Assembly (NCBI GenBank): GCA_036795455.1
Contig: DAIRET010000040.1
Location: 1 to 19,189, forward strand
Length of the DNA: 19,189 nt
Reading direction: 5' to 3'
DNA from: DAIRET01 sp036795455
GTDB lineage: Bacteria; Bacteroidota; Ignavibacteria; Ignavibacteriales; Ignavibacteriaceae
A model generated the notes under the pieces. That model did no database searches. It had not been told where the DNA came from and worked only from the letters and a program-made list of their open reading frames with translations. Of the stretch, positions 5,944 to 13,290 are shown piece after piece. The stretch's first letter is position 1. Each line of letters begins with the position of its first letter. The position numbers and the translations under genes are program-made.

Positions 5944-7113
5944 ATGAAACTTGCATTAATCGGTGGTAAAGCTATTACCCCATTCAGAATTGTAAATAAC
6001 AGCGTAATTGTAATTGAAGACGGAATAATATCCAACCTTGGTAGAGAAGGAGATATCTCTTTTTCGGATGATACGGAAGTAATTGACTGTAGCGGTCTTA
6101 TGATTACCCCGGGATTTGTAGACCTTTTATGTCACGGTGGAGCCGGTCATGGTTTTGCGGACGGATCAGTTGATAGTATTGAAACAATCGCAGACTACTT
6201 TTTATCACATGGCTCAACAACGCTACTCGCTTCGCTTTTCGCTAAACCGAAAAATGAATTATTATCTGACCTTGAAAGAGTATCAAAATATATTATCAGT
6301 CACCCCGAATCAAATATTTTCGGTATCCATATGGAAGGACCTTACCTGAACAAGGAATTAAAAGGCGCTATGAATGAAGGATATTTATGGACTCCGAGTA
6401 AAAAATCCTGGGAAGAGATGTGGGAAGCATCAAATGGAATGATAAAGATAATGACCATTGCTCCAGAACTGCCGGGTGCGGTTGAAGTTATTAGAGAAGC
6501 TTCTAAAAAAGGTGTTGTTGTTTCTATCGGGCATTCAATGGCAAAGTATGATGAAATTGAAGTTGCAATAGATAACGGTGCTGCTCATGTAACCCATATT
6601 TTTAATGCGATGAAACAATTACATCACCGCGATCCCGGTGTTGTACTAAGTTCTTTGTTGAGGAATGAACTGAAGATTGAATTGATTGCCGACAATTTTC
6701 ATGTTCATCCGGCAGTAATGGAATTGCTCCTTAAACTTAAAGGCAGCGATGGTATTGTGTTGATAACAGATTCAATCCGGGCAGGCGGTATGCATGAAGG
6801 CGAATATGAATTTGCTGATCAGAAAGTAATTATGAAGGGAAACAAAGCATATCTAACTGATGGAACCCTTGCCGGTAGTACTTTAACACTTAACATGGCG
6901 ATAAAAAATATTACTAACTTAGCTAATGCCAAAATAACGGATGCAGTTAGAATGGCTTCATTGAATGGTGCTAAAGTATTGGGTATTTCAAGGCATAAAG
7001 GAGTTCTTGCAGTTGGTAAGGATGCAGACCTTGTAATTATGAACGATCAATTTGAAGTTATCAATACTGTGTTAAATGGTAAAATAGCTTTTCAGAAAAG
7101 ATTAAAGAATTAA
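5944..7113 (+). CDS. nagA: N-acetylglucosamine-6-phosphate deacetylase
   Basis: Converts GlcNAc-6-phosphate to glucosamine-6-phosphate and acetate, the entry of recycled wall sugars or chitin sugars into metabolism. It is an amidohydrolase-fold enzyme of 389 residues. Counting from the ATG at 5944, the key residues are E131 (HMEGP), H197 (GHSMA), H218 (HVTHIFNAM) and catalytic D276 (LITDS). At the end of strand 1 the usual HxH is LCH (in DLLCHGG), so one metal histidine is lost, as in E. coli NagA (QxN there). A single-metal centre is therefore likely. A TTG nine bases upstream could extend it by three residues; ATG is preferred. No glucosamine-6-phosphate deaminase gene is adjacent. Its place between PASTA/rpe and folP/cdaA fits an envelope-related operon. 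Confidence 0.94.
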   Translation: MKLALIGGKAITPFRIVNNSVIVIEDGIISNLGREGDISFSDDTEVIDCSGLMITPGFVDLLCHGGAGHGFADGSVDSIETIADYFLSHGSTTLLASLFAKPKNELLSDLERVSKYIISHPESNIFGIHMEGPYLNKELKGAMNEGYLWTPSKKSWEEMWEASNGMIKIMTIAPELPGAVEVIREASKKGVVVSIGHSMAKYDEIEVAIDNGAAHVTHIFNAMKQLHHRDPGVVLSSLLRNELKIELIADNFHVHPAVMELLLKLKGSDGIVLITDSIRAGGMHEGEYEFADQKVIMKGNKAYLTDGTLAGSTLTLNMAIKNITNLANAKITDAVRMASLNGAKVLGISRHKGVLAVGKDADLVIMNDQFEVINTVLNGKIAFQKRLKN

Positions 7114-7121
7114 TCCCGGGT

Positions 7122-8273
7122 ATGGTTTCGCAGGTTGTCAATTTCTCTAAGTATGAAACTCAACTTCAATATAAAGAGAAATATAATATTGCAATCGACG
7201 TTGAATGCAAAAACCTTATAGGTGTAGAAATCCGGAATTTGTATGATGTTGAGGTGATCAATAAAATTGAAAATTTACTACAGAATAGCGGGTGCAAATT
7301 TTTTCGTAATAAAGATAACTGTTTAATAGTTTCATATTACAATGAATTCCGTAATCTGCCGTTCATATTTGATAATGAAGCCGAAGTCTGCGGAACAATA
7401 TCGGATAGTATTGAAAACTATTTAAGGTATGGCAATCAATCATATCAATTTGGGGGAAGAGATTTTATTTTTAATCGTCCTTACATTATGGGAATTCTAA
7501 ACATTACTCCTGATTCATTTTCGGATGGGGGTAAGTATTTCTCAACTGATAAAGCGATTGATATTGCAATTAAAATGCTTCATGATGGTATTGATATTAT
7601 CGATATCGGCGGTGAGTCGACAAGACCCGGCTCAGAATCAATCAGCGGGGATGAAGAATTAAGAAGAATAGTTCCAGTGATCGAATCAATATTAAAAGAA
7701 TTTCCCGATGCTGTAATTTCTGTTGATACTTATAAATCAAGAGTTGCCGGAGAAGTTCTTAATCTCGGAGTATCAATCATTAATGATATTAGCGGCGGGT
7801 TATTTGACCCTGATATACTTAATGTAGTGGCAAGGTTTAACGCCGGTTACATTATAATGCACACAAGCGGACACCCAAAAGTGATGCAGAATTTTGTAAA
7901 GTATGATAATGTAATTACCGATATTTATGATCATCTTGAAAAACAATCGCTTAAAGCAGTTGATGCGGGTATAAAAAAAATAATTGTTGATCCGGGAATC
8001 GGATTCGGAAAAACCGTAGAAGATAATTATTCAATTCTTAACAGGATTGATGATTTCAAGAGTTTGGGTTATCCGATTTTAATGGGACTGTCGCGAAAAT
8101 CTTTTCTCGGTAAATCACTCCATTTGGAAGTAAATGAAAGGGATGAAGCAACAGCAATCTCGGAAACAATTGCATTGATGAATGGAGCAAAGATTATTAG
8201 AACGCATAATAGTATATTGGGTAAAATGATAAAAGATATTTATACGTTTACGAACAAAAATCAATATGTTTGA
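7122..8273 (+). CDS. folP: Dihydropteroate synthase with N-terminal extension
   Basis: Joins p-aminobenzoate to 6-hydroxymethyl-dihydropterin pyrophosphate in folate synthesis. The catalytic barrel starts near residue 118 and has IMGILNITPDSFSDGG (122-137), DIGGESTRPGS (161-171), SVDTYK (200-205), INDISGG (220-226), DPGIGFGK (290-297), GLSRKSFLG (322-330) and RTHN (360-363). All pterin and pABA site signatures are intact. About 115 residues before the barrel have no counterpart in the roughly 280-residue E. coli enzyme; extended forms of this kind occur in several anaerobes. The function of the extension is not known to me. The last eight bases overlap cdaA. Confidence 0.95.
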   Translation: MVSQVVNFSKYETQLQYKEKYNIAIDVECKNLIGVEIRNLYDVEVINKIENLLQNSGCKFFRNKDNCLIVSYYNEFRNLPFIFDNEAEVCGTISDSIENYLRYGNQSYQFGGRDFIFNRPYIMGILNITPDSFSDGGKYFSTDKAIDIAIKMLHDGIDIIDIGGESTRPGSESISGDEELRRIVPVIESILKEFPDAVISVDTYKSRVAGEVLNLGVSIINDISGGLFDPDILNVVARFNAGYIIMHTSGHPKVMQNFVKYDNVITDIYDHLEKQSLKAVDAGIKKIIVDPGIGFGKTVEDNYSILNRIDDFKSLGYPILMGLSRKSFLGKSLHLEVNERDEATAISETIALMNGAKIIRTHNSILGKMIKDIYTFTNKNQYV

Positions 8274-9081
8274 ACTGATAAAAATAGGATTTGTTACAGT
8301 CAACTTTTTAGATCTTGTTGATATTGCAATAGTTGCTTTCATCCTTTATAAACTCTATTCGGTTTTAAAAGGCACTATTGCTTTACAGATCTTTCTCGGT
8401 CTGGTTGTAGTATTGATTCTATCATTTACTGCTCAGGCTATCAATCTAAAAGCATTAAGCTGGCTGCTGAAGTTTGTAACCGATATTTGGATAATTGCGT
8501 TTATTATTTTATTCCAGCCTGAAATAAGAAGACTACTTGTTATACTTGGAAGAAATCCGTTACTGCGTTTTCAGTTCAAAGTAGATGAAACTTATGCAAG
8601 TATAATTGCAGATGCAGCTTTTGAAATGTCTCAGCATCAGCACGGAGCTTTAATAGTCGTAATTAAATCCGCAGGTATCCGTGGATTTAGTGAAACCGGG
8701 GAAATAATAAATGCAAAACTATCGAAGGGATTACTCCGCTCAATATTTTACCCGCGTTCTCCCCTACACGATGGTGCGGTAGTAGTAAAGAATGATTTAA
8801 TTGAAGCTGTTCGATGTACAATGCCTCTTTCACTTAATACTTCTTATGATGGTCAATCGCTGGGAATGAGGCACCGTGCCGGTCTTGGAATTTCCGAGCA
8901 GGCTGATGTTCTGAGTGTAATTGTTTCGGAAGAAACGGGTAGTATTTCAATTGCCGAAAACGGTATTCTTGTTCGTGGGCTTTCAAAAGACGCGTTAAAG
9001 AAAAGACTACTACGTCTTTCTAAAGACACAAAGAATAAGAACTTCATGTCTCTTTTTGAAAGTATTTTTAAGAAAAAATAA
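8266..9081 (+). CDS. cdaA: Diadenylate cyclase CdaA (c-di-AMP synthase)
   Basis: Makes cyclic di-AMP from two ATP; c-di-AMP governs potassium uptake, turgor and wall homeostasis in bacteria that have it. Three membrane spans occupy about residues 13-33, 38-58 and 65-85. The DisA_N catalytic domain follows, with the nucleotide motif DGA (169-171, in SPLHDGAVVV) and RHR (202-204, in GMRHRAGLG). Both motifs are complete, so it should be active. At 271 residues it has the usual CdaA length. It overlaps folP by eight bases, the folP-cdaA pairing I associate with Bacteroidota. No CdaR-like partner follows; the PASTA protein upstream is the only other wall-facing member of the operon. Confidence 0.95.
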   Translation: MFELIKIGFVTVNFLDLVDIAIVAFILYKLYSVLKGTIALQIFLGLVVVLILSFTAQAINLKALSWLLKFVTDIWIIAFIILFQPEIRRLLVILGRNPLLRFQFKVDETYASIIADAAFEMSQHQHGALIVVIKSAGIRGFSETGEIINAKLSKGLLRSIFYPRSPLHDGAVVVKNDLIEAVRCTMPLSLNTSYDGQSLGMRHRAGLGISEQADVLSVIVSEETGSISIAENGILVRGLSKDALKKRLLRLSKDTKNKNFMSLFESIFKKK

Positions 9082-9084
9082 GTA

Positions 9085-9117
9085 TTTGCAAACCGTAACG
9101 GGAGGCTGATAGTTTTT
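9085..9117 (+). promoter_or_regulatory. Imperfect -33/-7 promoter behind cdaA
   Basis: TTTG (9085-9088), a 21-base spacer and TAGTTTTT (9110-9117) match the consensus except the final G. It could start a message for the CHAD gene and the genes behind it. Evidence is weak. Confidence 0.22.
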
Positions 9118-9168
9118 TTATTCAAAAAAAAATCAAATGGACTTTTTTTATTCGGTTTCCCTTTTTAG

Positions 9169-9187
9169 ATTCGTTTTACGAATTTTT
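9169..9187 (+). terminator. Small hairpin with T tract before the CHAD gene
   Basis: ATTCGT (9169-9174) pairs with ACGAAT (9178-9183) around a TTT loop and is followed by four further T bases. It could be a weak terminator ending the cdaA operon. Its position between the ATG choices at 9137 and 9206 slightly favours the later start for the CHAD protein. Confidence 0.25.
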
Positions 9188-9205
9188 ACATTATATCGGA
9201 TTGAT

Positions 9206-9655
9206 ATGAGTATTGAGAAATGGACATTGAAAGAATTGTCATCCGACTCCTCTTTCATCAAAAGTGCGAAAGTTACATTAAAGAATAGGCTCGGTACTCT
9301 TCTGGATAAAATTTCTATTTACCTATCAAATCCCGAAGAAGAGAATTTACACCAGGTAAGAATTGCAATCCGGAGAGTCCGGTATTCGCTTGAGGTGTTT
9401 TCAAATTGCTTCAGTATTAAAGATATTGATAAGTTTTACAGGAAAGTTGAATCGCTTCAGGATAAGACCGGAATCGGCAGAGACCTTGATGTAATTCAAA
9501 AGTACATTTCCGGGAAAGTGAATAGCAAACGTATTGTTACATTAATCGATAAGATAAACAAAGATAAAATTGATATCGAATCGAATATCAAACTGGAGCT
9601 AATGAAGTTTTTCCATAGTAAGTTATTAAAAAAGATTTTAAACATCATTAAATAA
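9206..9655 (+). CDS. Short CHAD-domain protein
   Basis: CHAD domains are histidine-rich helical bundles that bind inorganic polyphosphate; many bring proteins to polyphosphate granules. The key segment here is LHQVRIAIRRVRYSLEVF (residues 49-66 from this start), matching the family's H..R...RR.R..L pattern. Only one half of a classical CHAD domain of about 250 residues seems present (149 residues here), so it may act as a dimer or be a reduced form. An ATG at 9137 would add 23 hydrophobic residues (MDFFYSVSLFRF...) unlike any CHAD start I know; I therefore prefer 9206 but cannot exclude 9137. It is followed 13 bases later by a UPF0173 hydrolase. A Ppx/GppA gene elsewhere in the window hints at polyphosphate metabolism, but it is not adjacent. 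Confidence 0.72.
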   Translation: MSIEKWTLKELSSDSSFIKSAKVTLKNRLGTLLDKISIYLSNPEEENLHQVRIAIRRVRYSLEVFSNCFSIKDIDKFYRKVESLQDKTGIGRDLDVIQKYISGKVNSKRIVTLIDKINKDKIDIESNIKLELMKFFHSKLLKKILNIIK

Positions 9656-9668
9656 AGAAGGAACAGAA

Positions 9669-10343
9669 ATGAAATTAAGGTATTTTTCTCACTCTGCGTT
9701 TTTAATAAATACAGGCGAAAAAAAGATATTGATCGATCCGTTCTTTGATGGAAATCCTACTTCTCCAGTTAAATCGGATGATGTATCGGCTGATTATATT
9801 ATTCTTACACACGGGCACGGGGATCATCTTGGCGATGCTTTTAAAATCGCTAAAAGATGCCATTCAACTTTTATCTGCGTTAATGAACTGGCAAATTATT
9901 GTATTGCCAAAGGTTTCAATGCTCACAATATGCACATCGGGGGCAGTTTTGCTTTCGATTTCGGAAGGGTTAAATTTACAATTGCCCATCACGGGTCAAT
10001 GACACCGGATAATTATTATGCGGGTGAGCCTTCGGGTGTTCTTTTAATGATTAACGGGAAAACAATTTATCATACAGGCGATACGGGATTGTTTTATGAT
10101 ATGAAACTGATCGGAGAATTGAATAAAATAGATTATATGCTTTTGCCGATTGGTGATAATTTTACTATGGGAATTGATGATGCGGTTAAAGCTGTAGAAT
10201 TAGCAAACCCTGAAGTGGCAATTCCGATTCATTACAATACGTTTCCTGTGATTGAAGCAGACCCGAATCTTTTCAAACAAAAGGTTGAAAAAATTAATAA
10301 AGTAGCGATGGTCCTGGAGTTTGGACAGGAAATCGATATATAA
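9669..10343 (+). CDS. UPF0173 metal-dependent hydrolase
   Basis: A metallo-beta-lactamase-fold hydrolase of 224 residues, the normal UPF0173 size. The metal motif is THGHGDHLGD (H48, H50, D52, H53). Further ligands appear in IAHHGS (106-111), HTGDTGLF and PIHYNTFP. The short N-terminal pattern MKLRYFSHSAF and the G.F.MGIDDA region are characteristic of the family. The natural substrate is unknown. A GAAGGAA ribosome site precedes the ATG. It lies between the CHAD gene and parA in the same direction, with a 31-base gap to parA. Confidence 0.9.
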   Translation: MKLRYFSHSAFLINTGEKKILIDPFFDGNPTSPVKSDDVSADYIILTHGHGDHLGDAFKIAKRCHSTFICVNELANYCIAKGFNAHNMHIGGSFAFDFGRVKFTIAHHGSMTPDNYYAGEPSGVLLMINGKTIYHTGDTGLFYDMKLIGELNKIDYMLLPIGDNFTMGIDDAVKAVELANPEVAIPIHYNTFPVIEADPNLFKQKVEKINKVAMVLEFGQEIDI

Positions 10344-10374
10344 TCTTTTTTCATTTTAAATAAGATACTATTTA

Positions 10375-11157
10375 ATGACGAAAATAATAACAGTTGCAAA
10401 TCAAAAAGGGGGAGTGGGTAAAACTACAACAGCAATTAATTTATCCGCTTCACTTGCTGCATCGGAAAAAAGAACGCTCCTTGTTGATATTGACCCGCAG
10501 TCCAATTCAACTTCAGGAGTGGGGATTGTTGGTGCAGACCCTTCAATATATGACGTTTTAATCGGAACAAATACAATTGATAAAGTAATACAAACTACAC
10601 CTATTCAATTTCTCGATATTCTTCCATCCAATATTAATCTGGTTGGGGCAGAAATTGAAATGATTGATTTATCTGAAAGAGAAACTATCTTAAAAAAAGC
10701 ATTCGCTTCAATTGATAATCAATATGAATACTTGATTATTGATTGTCCTCCTTCATTAGGGTTATTGACTTTGAACGCATTGACGGCATCTAACTCGGTT
10801 CTAATTCCCGTACAGTGCGAGTATTTTGCACTCGAAGGTTTAGGGCAGTTATTGAATACAATCAATATAATAAAGCAAAATTTTAACAAAGACCTTAGTA
10901 TTGAAGGTGTATTACTCACAATGTATGACGTAAGGTTAAAACTGTCGCAACAGGTAGCCGAAGAGGTAAAGAAATATTTCGGTGAAAAAGTTTTTAATAC
11001 GATAATACATCGTAATGTAAGATTATCAGAAGCACCAAGTCATGGAAAACCGATTATCCTTTACGATGCGGTCTCTACAGGTGCTCAAAATTACATTGCA
11101 CTTACTCATGAACTTTTAAGCAGAGAAAACAAATCAGAGGGTTTACATAATGAGTAA
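10375..11157 (+). CDS. parA: Chromosome-partitioning ATPase ParA (Soj)
   Basis: A nucleotide-dependent DNA-binding ATPase that moves ParB-parS complexes during chromosome segregation. The deviant Walker A motif KGGVGKTT lies at residues 11-18 with the signature lysine K11 and K16. The A' motif is VDIDPQ, followed by the Walker B-like LIIDCPPSLG. The 260 residues and absence of an N-terminal helix-turn-helix match the short chromosomal Soj type rather than plasmid P1 ParA. Its last eight bases overlap parB. Confidence 0.96.
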   Translation: MTKIITVANQKGGVGKTTTAINLSASLAASEKRTLLVDIDPQSNSTSGVGIVGADPSIYDVLIGTNTIDKVIQTTPIQFLDILPSNINLVGAEIEMIDLSERETILKKAFASIDNQYEYLIIDCPPSLGLLTLNALTASNSVLIPVQCEYFALEGLGQLLNTINIIKQNFNKDLSIEGVLLTMYDVRLKLSQQVAEEVKKYFGEKVFNTIIHRNVRLSEAPSHGKPIILYDAVSTGAQNYIALTHELLSRENKSEGLHNE

Positions 11158-12097
11158 AATAAGACCACCGGTATTGGGCAGAGGATTGGATGCGCTAATA
11201 AGACCGCAGGCAAAAAATGAGACTATAATAAGTGAACAAGCAGTTAATGCCGAGTTCAATAACCATCCTGAAACCGAAGTAATTACGAAAATTCCTGTAA
11301 GTGATATCTTTCCCAACCCGTTTCAACCGAGGTTGACTTTCGATACTGATGCGATGGAGGAGTTAAAAAAGTCAATCTTAACAAATGGATTGATTCAACC
11401 TATTACTGTAAGAAGGTATCATGGAGAGAAGTATCAACTAATATCGGGTGAAAGACGATTAAAAGCTTTCAAAGAAATAGGGTATAAGACTATTCCCGCT
11501 TATATACTTGATGTTGTTTCTGATGAGATAATGCTTGCTATGGCATTAATTGAGAATATTCAGCGGGAGAGGCTTAACCCGATTGAAGTCGGTTTAGCTT
11601 ATAAACGTCTTATGGAAGAGTGTAATCTATCCCATGAACAGATTGCTGAAAGGGTAGGGAAGGATCGTTCTACAGTTGCAAACTCAATAAGATTGCTCAA
11701 GCTGCCGGAAGAAGTAAAAGAGGCATTAATCACTGATTCTATTTCGATGGGGCATGCTCGGGCTTTAATCAACGTGAATGATAATGCCGTCCAGGTTGAA
11801 ATTCTGAATAGAATAAAAGAGAATAATCTTTCTGTTAGAAAGGTTGAACAGCTTGTAAAGAAATATTTGACAGGGGATAGCGGTAAAAGAACGGTTCAGT
11901 CAAGTGGAATATCATTCAAAAATAAAAATGCGGATTTATCAGCTCTGGAGGACCGGTTGCGTAGATTGTTCGGGACCAAAATAATATGCCGTCAAACTTC
12001 ATCAGGTTCAGGTGAAATTGTTGTCGAGTTTTACTCGGCTGACGAATTGGAAAGACTAATTGAATTGTTTGAAATCATTGAAAAGAATAATTATTAA
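11150..12097 (+). CDS. parB: Chromosome-partitioning protein ParB (Spo0J)
   Basis: A CTP-dependent DNA clamp that loads at parS and recruits ParA. The 315-residue protein has an N-terminal GRGLDALI (10-17) that meets ParA, the NPFQPR box (56-61), the CTP-binding SGERRLKAF (99-107), and ENIQRERLNPIE (135-146). A helix-turn-helix (about 158-184, ERVGKDRSTVANSIRLL) and the C-terminal dimerisation region follow. An AGAGGG ribosome site lies inside the parA end. No full parS (TGTTTCACGTGAAACA) was found in this window, so the origin-proximal sites should be elsewhere. Confidence 0.96.
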   Translation: MSKIRPPVLGRGLDALIRPQAKNETIISEQAVNAEFNNHPETEVITKIPVSDIFPNPFQPRLTFDTDAMEELKKSILTNGLIQPITVRRYHGEKYQLISGERRLKAFKEIGYKTIPAYILDVVSDEIMLAMALIENIQRERLNPIEVGLAYKRLMEECNLSHEQIAERVGKDRSTVANSIRLLKLPEEVKEALITDSISMGHARALINVNDNAVQVEILNRIKENNLSVRKVEQLVKKYLTGDSGKRTVQSSGISFKNKNADLSALEDRLRRLFGTKIICRQTSSGSGEIVVEFYSADELERLIELFEIIEKNNY

Positions 12098-12554
12098 ACT
12101 ATTTGTCATTCTTATTCTCTCAACACCGTGCATAGCACAGGTTCAGAATGATACTACCGGAACAGTAGAGAGCAGTGAGGACACGCTCTTCCAAATGCAA
12201 AAATCACCCTGGGGAGCCGTTCTAAGAAGTGCGATCATTCCCGGCTGGGGACAATTATACAACGAATCATACTGGAAAATTCCGGTAGTAGCTGGAATAT
12301 TTTCATGGCTAATTTACAATTACGTTGATAATCATAATAACTATTGGGACTATAAAAAACTTTATCTTCAAACCGGGTTATCTAATAATAAGATCAACAG
12401 GGAGTTTTACAGAGATCAAAGGGACTTATTTGCTATCTATATCGGTTTGGCATATCTTGCAACGCTTGTGGATGCTTACGTTGATGCTCATCTTTTTGAT
12501 TTCTCTGTTACTGAAGATAACGGTTTAAATTTGAATTTTAAGTATCACTTTTGA
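12078..12554 (+). CDS. DUF5683 membrane protein
   Basis: An exported or inner-membrane protein of unknown function, about 158 residues. After a signal peptide (KRIIIKLFVILILSTPCIA) comes the DUF5683 hallmark SPWGAVLRSAIIPGWGQLYN, then two hydrophobic segments and an aromatic-rich C-terminus. No ATG lies before the conserved part. In-frame TTG codons occur at 12060, 12069 and 12078; the last gives the cleanest signal peptide. All three overlap the parB 3' end in another frame. DUF5683 genes commonly follow parB in Bacteroidota, which supports both the family call and the lineage. Confidence 0.8.
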   Translation: MKRIIIKLFVILILSTPCIAQVQNDTTGTVESSEDTLFQMQKSPWGAVLRSAIIPGWGQLYNESYWKIPVVAGIFSWLIYNYVDNHNNYWDYKKLYLQTGLSNNKINREFYRDQRDLFAIYIGLAYLATLVDAYVDAHLFDFSVTEDNGLNLNFKYHF

Positions 12555-12570
12555 TGAAGAAAACACTATT

Positions 12571-13257
12571 ATGTTGATTTGTAATTCCTGCCGGCATGAA
12601 AACCCCATTTATTATTTGAATTGCGAAAAATGCAATTCAATTCTAAGAGATAAAACTGTAAATATTGATTTATGGAGTATCATAAGTAAACTTATTGATT
12701 CGCCGGGAGAAGCTTTCCGGAAAATTATTCAATCCGAAAACAAAAATTTTATTTTTCTGCATACGGTGTTAATTGCCTTAAAAGTATTTCTAACCTGTGC
12801 TATCGTATTACCTTATTTTTCAGTTCCTGTTACGATTAATTTTTTAACAATTTTTTTCTTTTTCGGTTATACTTTGGCAATTTTAACTTTTATTAGTTTG
12901 CTAATAGGCGCTTTAGCAAGAATAAAGGATTTGAAAACGAGATTTAAAGACAATTTTTCAATACTCACTTACGCATTAATGCCGGTTATAATTGGAACTT
13001 TATTTTTGTTTCCACTTGAAATTGCCGTTTTTGGAGAGACATTGTTCTATCCGGAGCCTTCTCCTTTTCTAGTAAAAAATACTTTTGCATATATTTTCAT
13101 GAGTTTTGAGATTTTACTTTTTTTATGGGGTATGATATTAACAGTAGTTGCTATTAAACAGCAAGTTAAAAATATTTTTAGTTCAATTGTATTAGGAGCA
13201 TTCATGATTTTTCTTATGTTTATACTTCCTCTGCTCCTTTTACATTCAGTTCATTAA
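12571..13257 (+). CDS. Zinc-ribbon Yip1-type membrane protein
   Basis: A 228-residue protein. The N-terminus is a zinc ribbon with C4/C7 and C18/C21 (CNSCRHENP...NCEKC). A cytoplasmic stretch including SPGEAFRKI (44-52) is followed by five hydrophobic segments, the arrangement of bacterial Yip1-domain proteins. The function of bacterial Yip1 proteins is not established. The gene starts 16 bases after the DUF5683 stop and ends 33 bases before nadB. I am confident of the topology and moderately so of the family. Confidence 0.74.
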   Translation: MLICNSCRHENPIYYLNCEKCNSILRDKTVNIDLWSIISKLIDSPGEAFRKIIQSENKNFIFLHTVLIALKVFLTCAIVLPYFSVPVTINFLTIFFFFGYTLAILTFISLLIGALARIKDLKTRFKDNFSILTYALMPVIIGTLFLFPLEIAVFGETLFYPEPSPFLVKNTFAYIFMSFEILLFLWGMILTVVAIKQQVKNIFSSIVLGAFMIFLMFILPLLLLHSVH

Positions 13258-13290
13258 AGGAAGTATAACTTAACTATTAAGTAAAAAAAT

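Noticed and set aside
9089..9125. CCGTAACGG followed by a T run as a cdaA terminator
   Set aside because: The stem is three pairs and is separated from the T run by about 15 bases.
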